6,552 bases of DNA from Rhizobiaceae bacterium (GTDB lineage Bacteria; Pseudomonadota; Alphaproteobacteria; Rhizobiales; Rhizobiaceae): contig JAGWJK010000253.1 of NCBI GenBank assembly GCA_028865845.1, positions 1 through 6,552 on the forward strand. The letters are read 5' to 3'. A program made the translations under genes and the position numbers. Position 1 is the first letter of the stretch. Each line of letters opens with the position of its first letter. Shown here piece after piece: positions 1-6,161 of this stretch. The notes under the pieces were generated by a model. That model did not search any database. It was not told where the DNA came from and saw only the letters and a program-made list of their open reading frames with translations.

Positions 1-358
1 GTCGTTGTGCGGTGGCTTCGTTGAGAGCCATCGGAATGTCGTAGAGAACGGCAAGCCGTGTCAACGCCTTGACGTCGACATCGTGCGGCACGGGTGTGAG
101 CGGATCGATGAAGAAGATCAAGAGGTCGATTTCGCCGGTCGCGATCAGGGCGCCGATCTGCTGGTCGCCGCCGAGCGGACCGCTTTTCAGACGCGTGACG
201 TTGAGATGCGGGCAGACATCGAGCACGCGTCCGCCGGTCGTGCCGGTCGCAACGATGCGATATTGCGAAAGCACATGCTGGTTACGACGGGAAAACTCAG
301 CCATCGCGTCTTTTTTCTGATCATGTGCGATCAAGGCGATGCATTTGCCGTCGGCCAT
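1..358 (-). CDS. mgsA: Methylglyoxal synthase, C-terminus cut by window edge
   Basis: This cytosolic enzyme converts dihydroxyacetone phosphate to methylglyoxal and phosphate, a bypass of lower glycolysis used when phosphate is limiting or sugar phosphates build up. I translated 119 residues from the ATG at 358; only a few C-terminal residues should be missing, as rhizobial forms are about 125 residues (E. coli 152). Family hallmarks are all present: AHDQKK near residues 11-16, the phosphate-binding TGTTGG at 38-43, SGPLGGDQQ at 59-67 with the catalytic Asp at 65 (E. coli Asp71), and [18 protein letters not shown] at 82-99 with His92 and Asp95 (E. coli His98 and Asp101). The start is supported by AGGGGAG about 10 bases upstream and by alignment with known N-termini. 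It lies downstream of mepA in the same direction but is separated from it by a hairpin terminator, so it may have its own promoter. Confidence 0.95.
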   Translation of the reverse strand, partial: MADGKCIALIAHDQKKDAMAEFSRRNQHVLSQYRIVATGTTGGRVLDVCPHLNVTRLKSGPLGGDQQIGALIATGEIDLLIFFIDPLTPVPHDVDVKALTRLAVLYDIPMALNEATAQR

Positions 359-401
359 GAAACTCTCGCTCCCCTGCAATGGCTGGTCGATGTGTCCGCC
401 T

Positions 402-429
402 TCTATACCAAGACATGACCCTTTGAAAG
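402..429 (-). promoter_or_regulatory. Possible mgsA promoter
   Basis: On the minus strand a TATAGA -10-like hexamer (402-407) follows a CTTTCA -35-like hexamer (424-429) with a 16-base spacer. It would give an mgsA leader of roughly 40 bases. The -10 is good but the -35 matches the consensus at only three positions, and it overlaps the tail of the mepA terminator. This is a motif-based guess only. Confidence 0.3.
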
Positions 430-462
430 ACCGGGAGAGGCTGTGCGATCAGACCCTCCCGG
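421..462 (-). terminator. Hairpin terminator after mepA
   Basis: Reading the minus strand, a stem begins 6 bases after the mepA stop codon. CCGGGAG (462-456) pairs perfectly with CTCCCGG (437-431), and two more G-C pairs form after a single bulged A, leaving a loop of about 13 bases. The stem is followed by TCTTTC, a moderately T-rich tail. The shape and position fit a rho-independent terminator of average strength, separating mepA from mgsA. The short T tract means some read-through into mgsA is possible. Confidence 0.6.
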
Positions 463-468
463 CGATCG

Positions 469-1521
469 TCATTGCTGTGGAATGACGCTTGGCGGCGTGT
501 TGCCGGTGGCCGGACCCGATACCGGCTCGACATCAGTGGCGCCGGCGGCACCCGCCGCCTTGATGCCGTAGGTGGCTGCCTTTGCCGATGCGATCGCAGG
601 CGCGTTGAGCACGGCCTGGCAGGTCTTGGGAAGGTCGGAAACCATGACTTCGCGGGGCTTTGCCGGCGGTTTGGCGCCCGGTTTCGGCGTCGGCTTGGCC
701 CAGGGTTCGGGAGTGAACCACCAGGCAAGCGTCTTGTCGCAGCCGTCGCCGGCGGCAACCGGTGCCTGCGGCGTGCAGCCGACCGAGCCGACCGGGCATT
801 TGATGCGGATGTGGAAATGCGAGTCGTGGCCGTATTCAGGACGCAGCTTGCCGAGATTGGTGCGGTCGCCTGTCCAGGTGTCGCACATCTTCTTCTTGAT
901 CGCCGGATTGACGAAGATGCGTTCGACTTCGGGATAGCTTGCCGCCTGCATCAGCAGACGCGCCCGCGAGTCCGTCCACACCTTGTCGTCGATGGTCAGA
1001 AACTTGTTCTTCGCCAGCATGGTGGTGAAAGGCAGGGTCTCGCGCTCGGCCGCGGTCATCGTGTGCGACGGCATCGGCGTCAGCCAGACATCGGCATCGA
1101 GGCCGATCTGATGCGAGGCATGGCCGTTGAACATCGGGCCGCCGCGCGGCTGGGAAATGTCGCCGACCAGAAGCCCCGGCCATCCGTCATATTTCGCGGC
1201 GTCGCGCGACAGGCGTTCCAGAAGCGAGATCATTTCGGGCCTGCCCCAGCGACGATTGCGCGACAGGCGCATGGCCTGCCACGTCGGGCCATCCGTCGGC
1301 AGCGCGACTGCACCGGCGAGGCAGCCCTTGGCATAGAAGCCGATCGACTGCGGCGGTCCCTCGCTCGGCAGCTTGACGGCACCGAAGATCGCCTTGGCGC
1401 TGCCGGGCGTCGGGCCGGCCTGCTGCGCCAGCGCCTCGCCGGTTGCAAGACCCGCGCCGAATAGGGCGGCGATGATCAGTTTTGCTGATGTGGCGAAGGT
1501 CCGGGCCGGGGAAGAAATCAT
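469..1521 (-). CDS. mepA: Penicillin-insensitive murein endopeptidase MepA
   Basis: This periplasmic zinc metallopeptidase (family M74, LAS group) cuts the D-Ala-mDAP cross-links of peptidoglycan and is not inhibited by penicillin. The 350-residue product starts at the ATG at 1521, preceded by AAGGA with a 5-base spacer. A longer reading from 1656 would add 45 residues with no homology and bury the signal peptide. Residues 1-32 form a signal peptide with a hydrophobic core (IIAALFGAGL) and a predicted cut at ALA|QQ. The metal site is intact: GHASHQIGLDADVW at 133-146 (His137 and Asp144 as zinc ligands) and GHDSHFHIRIKCP at 231-243 (His237 as ligand, His232 and His235 nearby). Six cysteines remain in the mature protein (67, 213, 242, 249, 261, 301), matching the three disulfides of E. 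coli MepA. A Pro/Lys-rich linker (276-289) is followed by the usual SCQALL-like segment and then an Ala/Pro-rich tail of about 40 residues that E. coli (274 aa) lacks. Confidence 0.95.
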   Translation of the reverse strand: MISSPARTFATSAKLIIAALFGAGLATGEALAQQAGPTPGSAKAIFGAVKLPSEGPPQSIGFYAKGCLAGAVALPTDGPTWQAMRLSRNRRWGRPEMISLLERLSRDAAKYDGWPGLLVGDISQPRGGPMFNGHASHQIGLDADVWLTPMPSHTMTAAERETLPFTTMLAKNKFLTIDDKVWTDSRARLLMQAASYPEVERIFVNPAIKKKMCDTWTGDRTNLGKLRPEYGHDSHFHIRIKCPVGSVGCTPQAPVAAGDGCDKTLAWWFTPEPWAKPTPKPGAKPPAKPREVMVSDLPKTCQAVLNAPAIASAKAATYGIKAAGAAGATDVEPVSGPATGNTPPSVIPQQ

Positions 1522-1707
1522 GTTGGTCCTTGCAGGCTTGCCGGCGTCGATCGATGCGACACAGACGTGATTTGCAAGGGAATCTATCGCATAACCCCGG
1601 GGACGGGTACCGATTTTCGGACGCGCCCGTCGCCAGACCTTGAAACCGCATCGCATCGCGCGTCATATTGCAACGCGCAACGCAATGGTGTGGATAGTGT
1701 TTTTCTA

Positions 1708-2277
1708 TCAGCCCGCGAGTATTTCAGCAGTCTTGCGGATGCGCGCAATGCGTGGAAATATCTTGGTGCAGGCAAAATCATGCATGTCCTGCGAGAATGT
1801 CGTGACGGCATCCTCCGCGACGATGACGGCATAGTTTGCGGCATAGGCATCGCGGACGGTGGATTCGACACCGAAATTGGTGGCGACGCCGGTGAGAATG
1901 AGCGTTTTGATCCCGCGGCGGCGCAGCTGCAGGTCCAATTCGGTGCCGTAGAAGGCACTCCAGTGGCGCTTGACAATAGCGACATCGGGGGTCAGCGCAG
2001 CGATTTCGGCGGGTGCGGCCATGGCGGCGGCCGGTAGACCACCCTCTGGAAAGCTGATGGTTTCGTCGACCGGCTGGTTGACAGCATCGGCATAGTCTGC
2101 GGAAAATCCGACCGTCACAAAGACTGTGGTTCCGCCGTCGGCTTTTAGTTTTTTGGCGATGGCGGCCGTATTCTCGACGATCTGCTGCGCAGAGTGGGGT
2201 GCAAGCGGTCGGCCGAGAACCAGGCCCTGAAGATCGATCGAGACAAGGGCGGTGGTTTGGGGATCGTAAAGAGGCAT
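1708..2277 (-). CDS. YecD-like isochorismatase-family hydrolase
   Basis: This 189-residue cytosolic protein has the isochorismatase/cysteine-hydrolase alpha/beta fold. Asp15 (VSIDLQ) and Lys103 (IVKRHWSAFYG) match two members of the family's Asp-Lys-Cys triad. The position of the nucleophilic cysteine, in ATNFGVESTVRDAY at 132-145, is Gly136 instead. The overall pattern (FSADYADAVNQPVD, KRHWSAFYGTELDLQLRRRGI, IFPRIARIRKTAEIL) resembles E. coli YecD, as I recall it, throughout its length. YecD also has glycine here, as do the true isochorismatases EntB and PhzD. It is therefore unlikely to be a nicotinamidase or other cysteine-dependent amidase. Its substrate is unknown. The ATG at 2277 has GGAG 6 bases upstream. 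It is divergent from a tetR gene whose probable operators overlap this gene's promoter, so it is likely that regulator's main target. Confidence 0.9.
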   Translation of the reverse strand: MPLYDPQTTALVSIDLQGLVLGRPLAPHSAQQIVENTAAIAKKLKADGGTTVFVTVGFSADYADAVNQPVDETISFPEGGLPAAAMAAPAEIAALTPDVAIVKRHWSAFYGTELDLQLRRRGIKTLILTGVATNFGVESTVRDAYAANYAVIVAEDAVTTFSQDMHDFACTKIFPRIARIRKTAEILAG

Positions 2278-2296
2278 GAAGGACTCCGGGGAAATA

Positions 2297-2310
2297 TGAG
2301 GATATCCTCA
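2297..2310. promoter_or_regulatory. Operator 1, perfect 14-bp palindrome
   Basis: TGAGGATATCCTCA is an exact palindrome. It lies just downstream of the predicted hydrolase -10, covering about +1 to +14 of that transcript, and ends two bases before the tetR start codon. A near-copy lies 26 bp to the right. Size, symmetry and position between a TetR-family gene and its divergent neighbour fit a TetR-type operator. Binding by the adjacent regulator is inferred. Confidence 0.75.
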
Positions 2311-2312
2311 CA

Positions 2313-2948
2313 ATGACAAATATGAGGGAATCCTCGCAAAAGTCAAGCGGGGAGCCGCAAACGCGTGTTCCGAAGCGTCGGCGCGGCCATGATCGTGTCG
2401 CGGTGCTGCTGGAAGCCGCGGCCAAGGTCTTCGTGCAGAAGGGATATGACGCCGCGACGATGACGGAGATCGCCGCTGCGGCGCGGTCGTCGATCGGTTC
2501 GCTTTACCAGTTTTTTCCGACCAAGCCCTTGCTCGCCGAGGCGCTGCATATCGAGCGTCTGGAACGGCTGAAGGCGGTACTCCGGGATATCGTCGAGAAA
2601 AGTGCCGGGATTTCGGCGGCTGACAGCGGCGAGGAAATCTTCGACCGGCTGAGCGCCTTCATCGAAACATTTCCGGAATATCCGGTTCTTGCCACGCGCC
2701 GCGACATCCCGAAAGAGCGGAAGATGCGCTCAAGGGCCGAGCTGAAGGAACTGATCTCCGCCATTCTGCGTGGGGCACAGCCGCCGATCAAGGACGAGGT
2801 CACGCTGATGTCGGCTATCATCCTCGAACTGCTGCGCATTGCCGTGGTTGCGGCGAACGAGCCGGAGGCGGCCGAAGATCGCAGGCTGGTGCGCGAGTTG
2901 CGCCTGATGCTGCGCAAGCGGCTCGAAGAAGCATCCACAACGGCGTGA
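2313..2948 (+). CDS. TetR/AcrR-family transcriptional regulator
   Basis: This 211-residue cytosolic regulator has an N-terminal TetR DNA-binding domain: helix 1 around 28-43 (RVAVLLEAAAKVFVQKGY), then the helix-turn-helix around 48-67 (TMTEIAAAARSSIGSLYQFF), ending in the family's typical SLYxxFxxK. The rest (about 75-205) is a helical ligand/dimer domain with no recognised ligand class. Residues 1-27 are an unusually long, basic lead-in (KRRR at 21-24) before helix 1. The start at 2313 lies between two palindromes; GAGG inside operator 1 is 11 bases upstream, a weak ribosome site. An in-frame ATG at 2322 is an alternative start and would be equally poorly supported. The gene is divergent from the YecD-like hydrolase and probably represses it and itself. 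The inducer is unknown. Confidence 0.93.
   Translation: MTNMRESSQKSSGEPQTRVPKRRRGHDRVAVLLEAAAKVFVQKGYDAATMTEIAAAARSSIGSLYQFFPTKPLLAEALHIERLERLKAVLRDIVEKSAGISAADSGEEIFDRLSAFIETFPEYPVLATRRDIPKERKMRSRAELKELISAILRGAQPPIKDEVTLMSAIILELLRIAVVAANEPEAAEDRRLVRELRLMLRKRLEEASTTA
2317..2346 (-). promoter_or_regulatory. Promoter of the YecD-like hydrolase gene
   Basis: On the minus strand TTGACT (2346-2341) is a near-consensus -35, followed after 18 bases by TATTTG (2322-2317). The overlapping ATATTT or CATATT would give spacers of 17 or 16 bases. Transcription would start near 2310, giving a leader of about 33 bases ahead of the ATG at 2277. The -35 lies inside the tetR coding sequence. The second palindrome sits within the spacer and the first covers the start point, the classic arrangement for repression. 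Confidence 0.6.
2323..2336. promoter_or_regulatory. Operator 2, imperfect copy of operator 1
   Basis: TGAGGGAATCCTCG matches operator 1 at 11 of 14 positions and keeps the GAGG/CCTC arms. With flanks, the repeated unit is 21 bp (2292-2312 and 2318-2338) with 18 identities, at a period of 26 bp. It lies within tetR codons 4-8 and between the -35 and -10 of the divergent promoter, so occupancy should block that promoter. Recognition by the TetR protein is inferred. Confidence 0.7.
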
Positions 2949-3053
2949 GGTCGCGGCGTTTGCCACAGTTTGCAAAGAGCTGAGCAATTCCGTCCTGTTT
3001 TTCGCCCTCATTTGTCTTATGCTGATTCCCTACAAATCATCAGGGGATCGTGA

Positions 3054-4895
3054 ATGGCGTTGTCTCGACTGAAAGCAGGTGTGTTTCTTTCTCTTTTCTG
3101 CCTGCTGGCTTTGCCGGCACCGTCGAGCGCCGACGAGCCCCAGTTTCGCATCGGTACCGCCATCCTCGGCGATCTCAAATACCAGCCCGGCTTCAAGCAT
3201 TTCGATTACGTCAATCCCGATGCGCCGAAGGGCGGCGAGCTGAAACTGTCGGCCAACGGCACCTTCGACACGCTCAACCCCGTGCTTTTGAAAGGCAATC
3301 CCGTCGCCGGCGTCGGGCTGGTCTTCGATACGCTCTTGAAATCCGCCGATGACGAAATTTCCTCCGCCTACGGCCTTTTGGCGGAAGGCGTCTCCTATCC
3401 CGACGACATATCGAGCGCGACGTTTCGGATCAGGGCCGAGGCGAAATTCGCCGACGGCACTCCGGTTACGCCCGAGGATGTCGTCTTCAGCTTCGACAAA
3501 TCGAAAGAGCTCAACCCGTTCATGACGAGCTACTATGCGCACGTGTCGAAAGCCGAAAAGACCGGCGACCGGGACGTGACCTTTACGTTCGATCAGAAGA
3601 ACAATCGCGAACTGCCGTTCATCATCGGCCAGCTGCTTCAGATCGTGCCGAAACATTGGTGGGAAGGTACCGGACCGGACGGCAAGCCGCGCGACATTTC
3701 CCGCACGACCCTCGAGCCGGTGATCGGATCGGGGCCTTACAAGATCGCCGCCGTCACGCCGGGTTCGACCATCCGCTATGAGCTTCGCGACGATTATTGG
3801 GGCAAGGACCTGCCGGTCAATGTCGGCGAAAACAATTTCGGCGCGATCTCCTACGCCTACTACGGCGATGACGACGTCGAGTTCGAGGCCTTCCGTGGCG
3901 GTAATGTCGACTATTGGCAGGACAACAGCGCCAGCCGCTGGGCGACGGGTTACGATTTCCCGGCCGCAAAGGATGGCCGTATCAAGCGCGAAGACCTGCC
4001 CAATCCGCTGCGGGCGACCGGCGTCATGCAGGCGCTCGTTCCGAACATGCGCCGCGATCAGTTCAAGGACCCGCGGGTGCGCCAGGCGCTGAACTACGCC
4101 TTTGATTTCGAGGAGATCAATCGCGCGGTCGCCTACAATGTCTATCGCCGCGACGACAGCTACTTCTTCGGCACCAAGCTCGCCTCCTCCGGCCTGCCGC
4201 AGGGCGAAGAGCTGAATATCCTGAACGAGATCAAGGACAAGGTGCCGCCCGAAGTCTTCACGACGCCCTACAGCAATCCCGTCGGCGGCGATCCGCAGAA
4301 GTCGCGCGACAATCTGCGCAAGGCGATCGCGCTCCTCAAGGATGCCGGCTATGTCATCAAGGGCAACCAGATGGTCAATGCCGCGACTGGCCAGCAGCTT
4401 TCGATCGAAATCCTGCTTGGCAGTCCCTTCGTGGAAAAATGGGTGCTGCCCTACACCCAGAGCCTGAAGAAGATCGGCATCGATGCGCGCGTGCGCACGG
4501 TCGATTCATCGCAATATATCAATCGTGTCCGCAGCTTCGACTACGACATGATCTGGGCGGTCTGGGCCCAGACCCTCAATCCCGGCAACGAGCAGATCGA
4601 CATGTGGGGCTCGTCCTCCGCCAATCGCCAGGGCTCGCGCAATTATGGCGGCATTTCCGATCCGGGCATCGACGCCCTCGTCAGCAAGGTCATTCTTGCC
4701 AAGGATGTCGCCGAGAAGGATGCTTCGGCAAGGGCGCTCGACCGGGTATTGCTTGCGCATCACTATGTGGTTCCGCTGTTTTACGCGACGAGCTTCCATA
4801 TCGCCTATTGGAACAAGTTCGAGCATCCGACAGAGTTGCCGGAATATTCGATGGGCTTTCCGGAAGTCTGGTGGTCGAAGAGCGCGGGAAAATGA
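3054..4895 (+). CDS. yejA: YejA/YepA-type peptide-binding protein of an ABC importer
   Basis: This periplasmic solute-binding protein (SBP family 5) captures oligopeptides for the YejB-YejE-YejF importer. At 613 residues it is the usual size for the YejA group. Residues 1-26 form a signal peptide cut at SSA|DE; Cys16 lies in its hydrophobic core with no lipobox, so the protein should be soluble. Family features include the SBP-5 signature region EAKFADGTPVTPEDVVFSFD at 129-148, GSGPYKI at 225-231, the YejA-like RDDYWGKDLPVN at 245-256, DYWQDNSASRWATGYDF at 286-302, and DPRVRQALNYAFDFE at 339-353. AGGGG lies 7 bases before the ATG. It heads an operon with yejB and yejE. In Agrobacterium the YejBEF partner that binds muropeptides is named YepA, in E. 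coli the operon protein is YejA; sequence reading alone does not settle which ligand applies. The 105-bp upstream gap shows no convincing promoter. Confidence 0.92.
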   Translation: MALSRLKAGVFLSLFCLLALPAPSSADEPQFRIGTAILGDLKYQPGFKHFDYVNPDAPKGGELKLSANGTFDTLNPVLLKGNPVAGVGLVFDTLLKSADDEISSAYGLLAEGVSYPDDISSATFRIRAEAKFADGTPVTPEDVVFSFDKSKELNPFMTSYYAHVSKAEKTGDRDVTFTFDQKNNRELPFIIGQLLQIVPKHWWEGTGPDGKPRDISRTTLEPVIGSGPYKIAAVTPGSTIRYELRDDYWGKDLPVNVGENNFGAISYAYYGDDDVEFEAFRGGNVDYWQDNSASRWATGYDFPAAKDGRIKREDLPNPLRATGVMQALVPNMRRDQFKDPRVRQALNYAFDFEEINRAVAYNVYRRDDSYFFGTKLASSGLPQGEELNILNEIKDKVPPEVFTTPYSNPVGGDPQKSRDNLRKAIALLKDAGYVIKGNQMVNAATGQQLSIEILLGSPFVEKWVLPYTQSLKKIGIDARVRTVDSSQYINRVRSFDYDMIWAVWAQTLNPGNEQIDMWGSSSANRQGSRNYGGISDPGIDALVSKVILAKDVAEKDASARALDRVLLAHHYVVPLFYATSFHIAYWNKFEHPTELPEYSMGFPEVWWSKSAGK

Positions 4896-4911
4896 GCGCA
4901 CTTGCATGAAT

Positions 4912-4940
4912 GGCCTGCGGCGTTCCAAATAACGCAGGCC
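4912..4940 (+). other. Intercistronic stem-loop between yejA and yejB
   Basis: GGCCTGCG (4912-4919) and CGCAGGCC (4933-4940) form a perfect 8-bp, GC-rich stem with a 13-base loop. A rival fold pairs GCGTT with AACGC inside an outer GGCCT/AGGCC stem. It begins 16 bases after the yejA stop. No T tract follows, so it is not a standard terminator. In binding-protein operons such stems commonly protect the upstream mRNA 3' end or damp expression of the permease genes; that role is inferred here. Confidence 0.55.
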
Positions 4941-5042
4941 GATTCGGCAATTCCAGCCTGAAAATGACGGCGTCCGATATCATTGGCGGAAGGGAAAGAA
5001 CGACTTGAACGACGGATGGATTCGGGTGGGGCAGGGCATGGT

Positions 5043-5056
5043 CTCCCGTGAGGGAG
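5043..5056 (+). promoter_or_regulatory. yejB ribosome binding site inside a GNRA-capped hairpin
   Basis: The best Shine-Dalgarno for yejB is GGGAG at 5052-5056, 10 bases before the ATG. It pairs perfectly with CTCCC at 5043-5047, leaving a GTGA loop, which in RNA is a GNRA tetraloop (GUGA) that stabilises small stems. If formed, the hairpin would hide the ribosome site. A short reading frame (5005-5067, TTG start) runs through it and ends at TGATG on the yejB start, so coupled translation could open it. The function is inferred. Confidence 0.4.
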
Positions 5057-5066
5057 CGGCGGGCTG

Positions 5067-6161
5067 ATGGGCGCTTATATCCTCAGACGCCTGCTGCTGA
5101 TGATACCGACCATTATCGGCATCATGGCGATTTCCTTCACCATCGTGCAATTCGCGCCGGGCGGCCCGGTCGAGCAGGTGATAGCGCAGCTGACCGGCCA
5201 GGCCGACAATGCCACCGGCCGCCTCTCCGGCGGTGGCGACATGCTTGCACAGCAGCAGGCTGCCGACGACAGCAGCTCCAAATATCGCGGCGCCCAGGGC
5301 CTCGATCCGGAACTGATCGCCAAGCTCGACAAGCAGTTCGGTTTCGACAAGCCGCCGCTCACGCGGTTCGGGCTGATGATGTGGAACTATATCCGCTTCG
5401 ATTTCGGCGAGAGCTTCTATCGCAACACGACGGTCGTCGATCTCATCCTGCAGAAGCTGCCGGTCTCGATCTCGCTCGGCATCTGGATCCTGATCTTTTC
5501 CTATGCCATCTCCATCCCGCTCGGCATTCGCAAGGCGATCCAGGACGGGTCGACCTTCGACGTCTGGACCTCGGGCATCATCATCATCGGCTATGCCGTT
5601 CCGAGCTTCCTCTTCGGCATCATGCTGATCGTGCTGTTTGCCGGCGGCTCGTTTTTCGACTGGTTTCCGCTGCGCGGCCTCGTCTCGGACAACTTCGCCG
5701 ATCTCAACTGGTGGCAGAAGATCCTCGACTATGCCTGGCACCTTGTCCTGCCGCTGATTTCGCTGTCGCTCGCCGCCTTTGCCACCACGACGCTGCTGAC
5801 CAAGAACTCCTTCATCGAGGAGATCAAGAAGCAGTATGTCATCACCGCCCGCGCCAAGGGTCTGAGCGAGCGGCGGGTGCTTTACGGCCACGTCTTCCGC
5901 AATGCCATGCTGATCGTCATCGCCGGCTTCCCCGGCGCCTTCATCAGCGCCTTCTTCACCGGATCGCTGCTCATCGAGACGATCTTCTCGCTCGACGGGC
6001 TCGGCCTGCTGTCGTTCGAATCGGTGCTGAACCGCGACTATCCCGTGGTCTTCGCCAACCTCTACATCTTTTCGCTGATGGGCCTGGCCATAAACCTCAT
6101 CTCGGACCTCACCTATACCTGGATCGATCCACGCATCGATTTCGAGACGCGCGAGGTGTGA
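5067..6161 (+). CDS. yejB: Peptide ABC transporter permease YejB
   Basis: This inner-membrane subunit of the Yej importer forms the translocation path with YejE. The 364-residue product is the normal length and follows E. coli YejB closely from the start ([15 protein letters not shown] against MGAYLIRRLLLVIPT), which fixes the ATG. I see about six membrane segments: 9-29, 134-152, 168-192, 226-244, 279-302 and 327-347. A large periplasmic region (about 30-133) includes [14 protein letters not shown] and [15 protein letters not shown]. The cytoplasmic EAA loop that docks on the ATPase lies at about 251-281 ([19 protein letters not shown]). The end [10 protein letters not shown] matches the family. 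It is 171 bp from yejA, and its stop codon is immediately followed by the yejE start, implying a single transcript. Confidence 0.96.
   Translation: MGAYILRRLLLMIPTIIGIMAISFTIVQFAPGGPVEQVIAQLTGQADNATGRLSGGGDMLAQQQAADDSSSKYRGAQGLDPELIAKLDKQFGFDKPPLTRFGLMMWNYIRFDFGESFYRNTTVVDLILQKLPVSISLGIWILIFSYAISIPLGIRKAIQDGSTFDVWTSGIIIIGYAVPSFLFGIMLIVLFAGGSFFDWFPLRGLVSDNFADLNWWQKILDYAWHLVLPLISLSLAAFATTTLLTKNSFIEEIKKQYVITARAKGLSERRVLYGHVFRNAMLIVIAGFPGAFISAFFTGSLLIETIFSLDGLGLLSFESVLNRDYPVVFANLYIFSLMGLAINLISDLTYTWIDPRIDFETREV

Noticed and set aside
472..1464. Plus-strand 330-codon open frame opposite mepA
   Set aside because: Arg/Ala/Gly-rich translation without recognisable domains; it is the GC-driven shadow of mepA, whose minus-strand frame has a signal peptide and intact zinc motifs.
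1522..1656. 45-residue upstream extension of MepA from the ATG at 1656
   Set aside because: The extension would place the signal peptide internally; the ATG at 1521 has a good AAGGA ribosome site.
1670..1683. Tandem GCAACGC repeat in the mepA-hydrolase gap
   Set aside because: Two 7-bp copies in a GC-rich stretch are easily expected by chance, and I could not tie them to a promoter or known site.
1693..1709. GATAG/CTATC inverted repeat at the end of the YecD-like gene as a terminator
   Set aside because: Only five AT-rich pairs, overlapping the stop codon, and no T tract downstream in the direction of transcription.
1567..2037. Plus-strand 156-codon frame opposite the YecD-like gene
   Set aside because: No family resemblance; it overlaps a clear coding gene on the other strand and begins in the mepA upstream region without a ribosome site.
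2959..2976. TTTGC/GCAAA inverted repeat after tetR as a terminator
   Set aside because: Only a five-pair AT-leaning stem with an 8-base loop and no T tract directly after it.
2995..3023. Promoter for yejA (TATGCT -10-like at 3018-3023)
   Set aside because: The -35 position (CTGTTT) matches poorly, and another pair (TTGTCT with AATCAT) would start transcription at the ribosome site. A promoter is expected here but cannot be placed.
4906..4932. Eight-codon ATG mini-ORF in the yejA-yejB spacer
   Set aside because: No ribosome site; its overlap with the stem-loop is explained by the stem itself, and such a length occurs often by chance.
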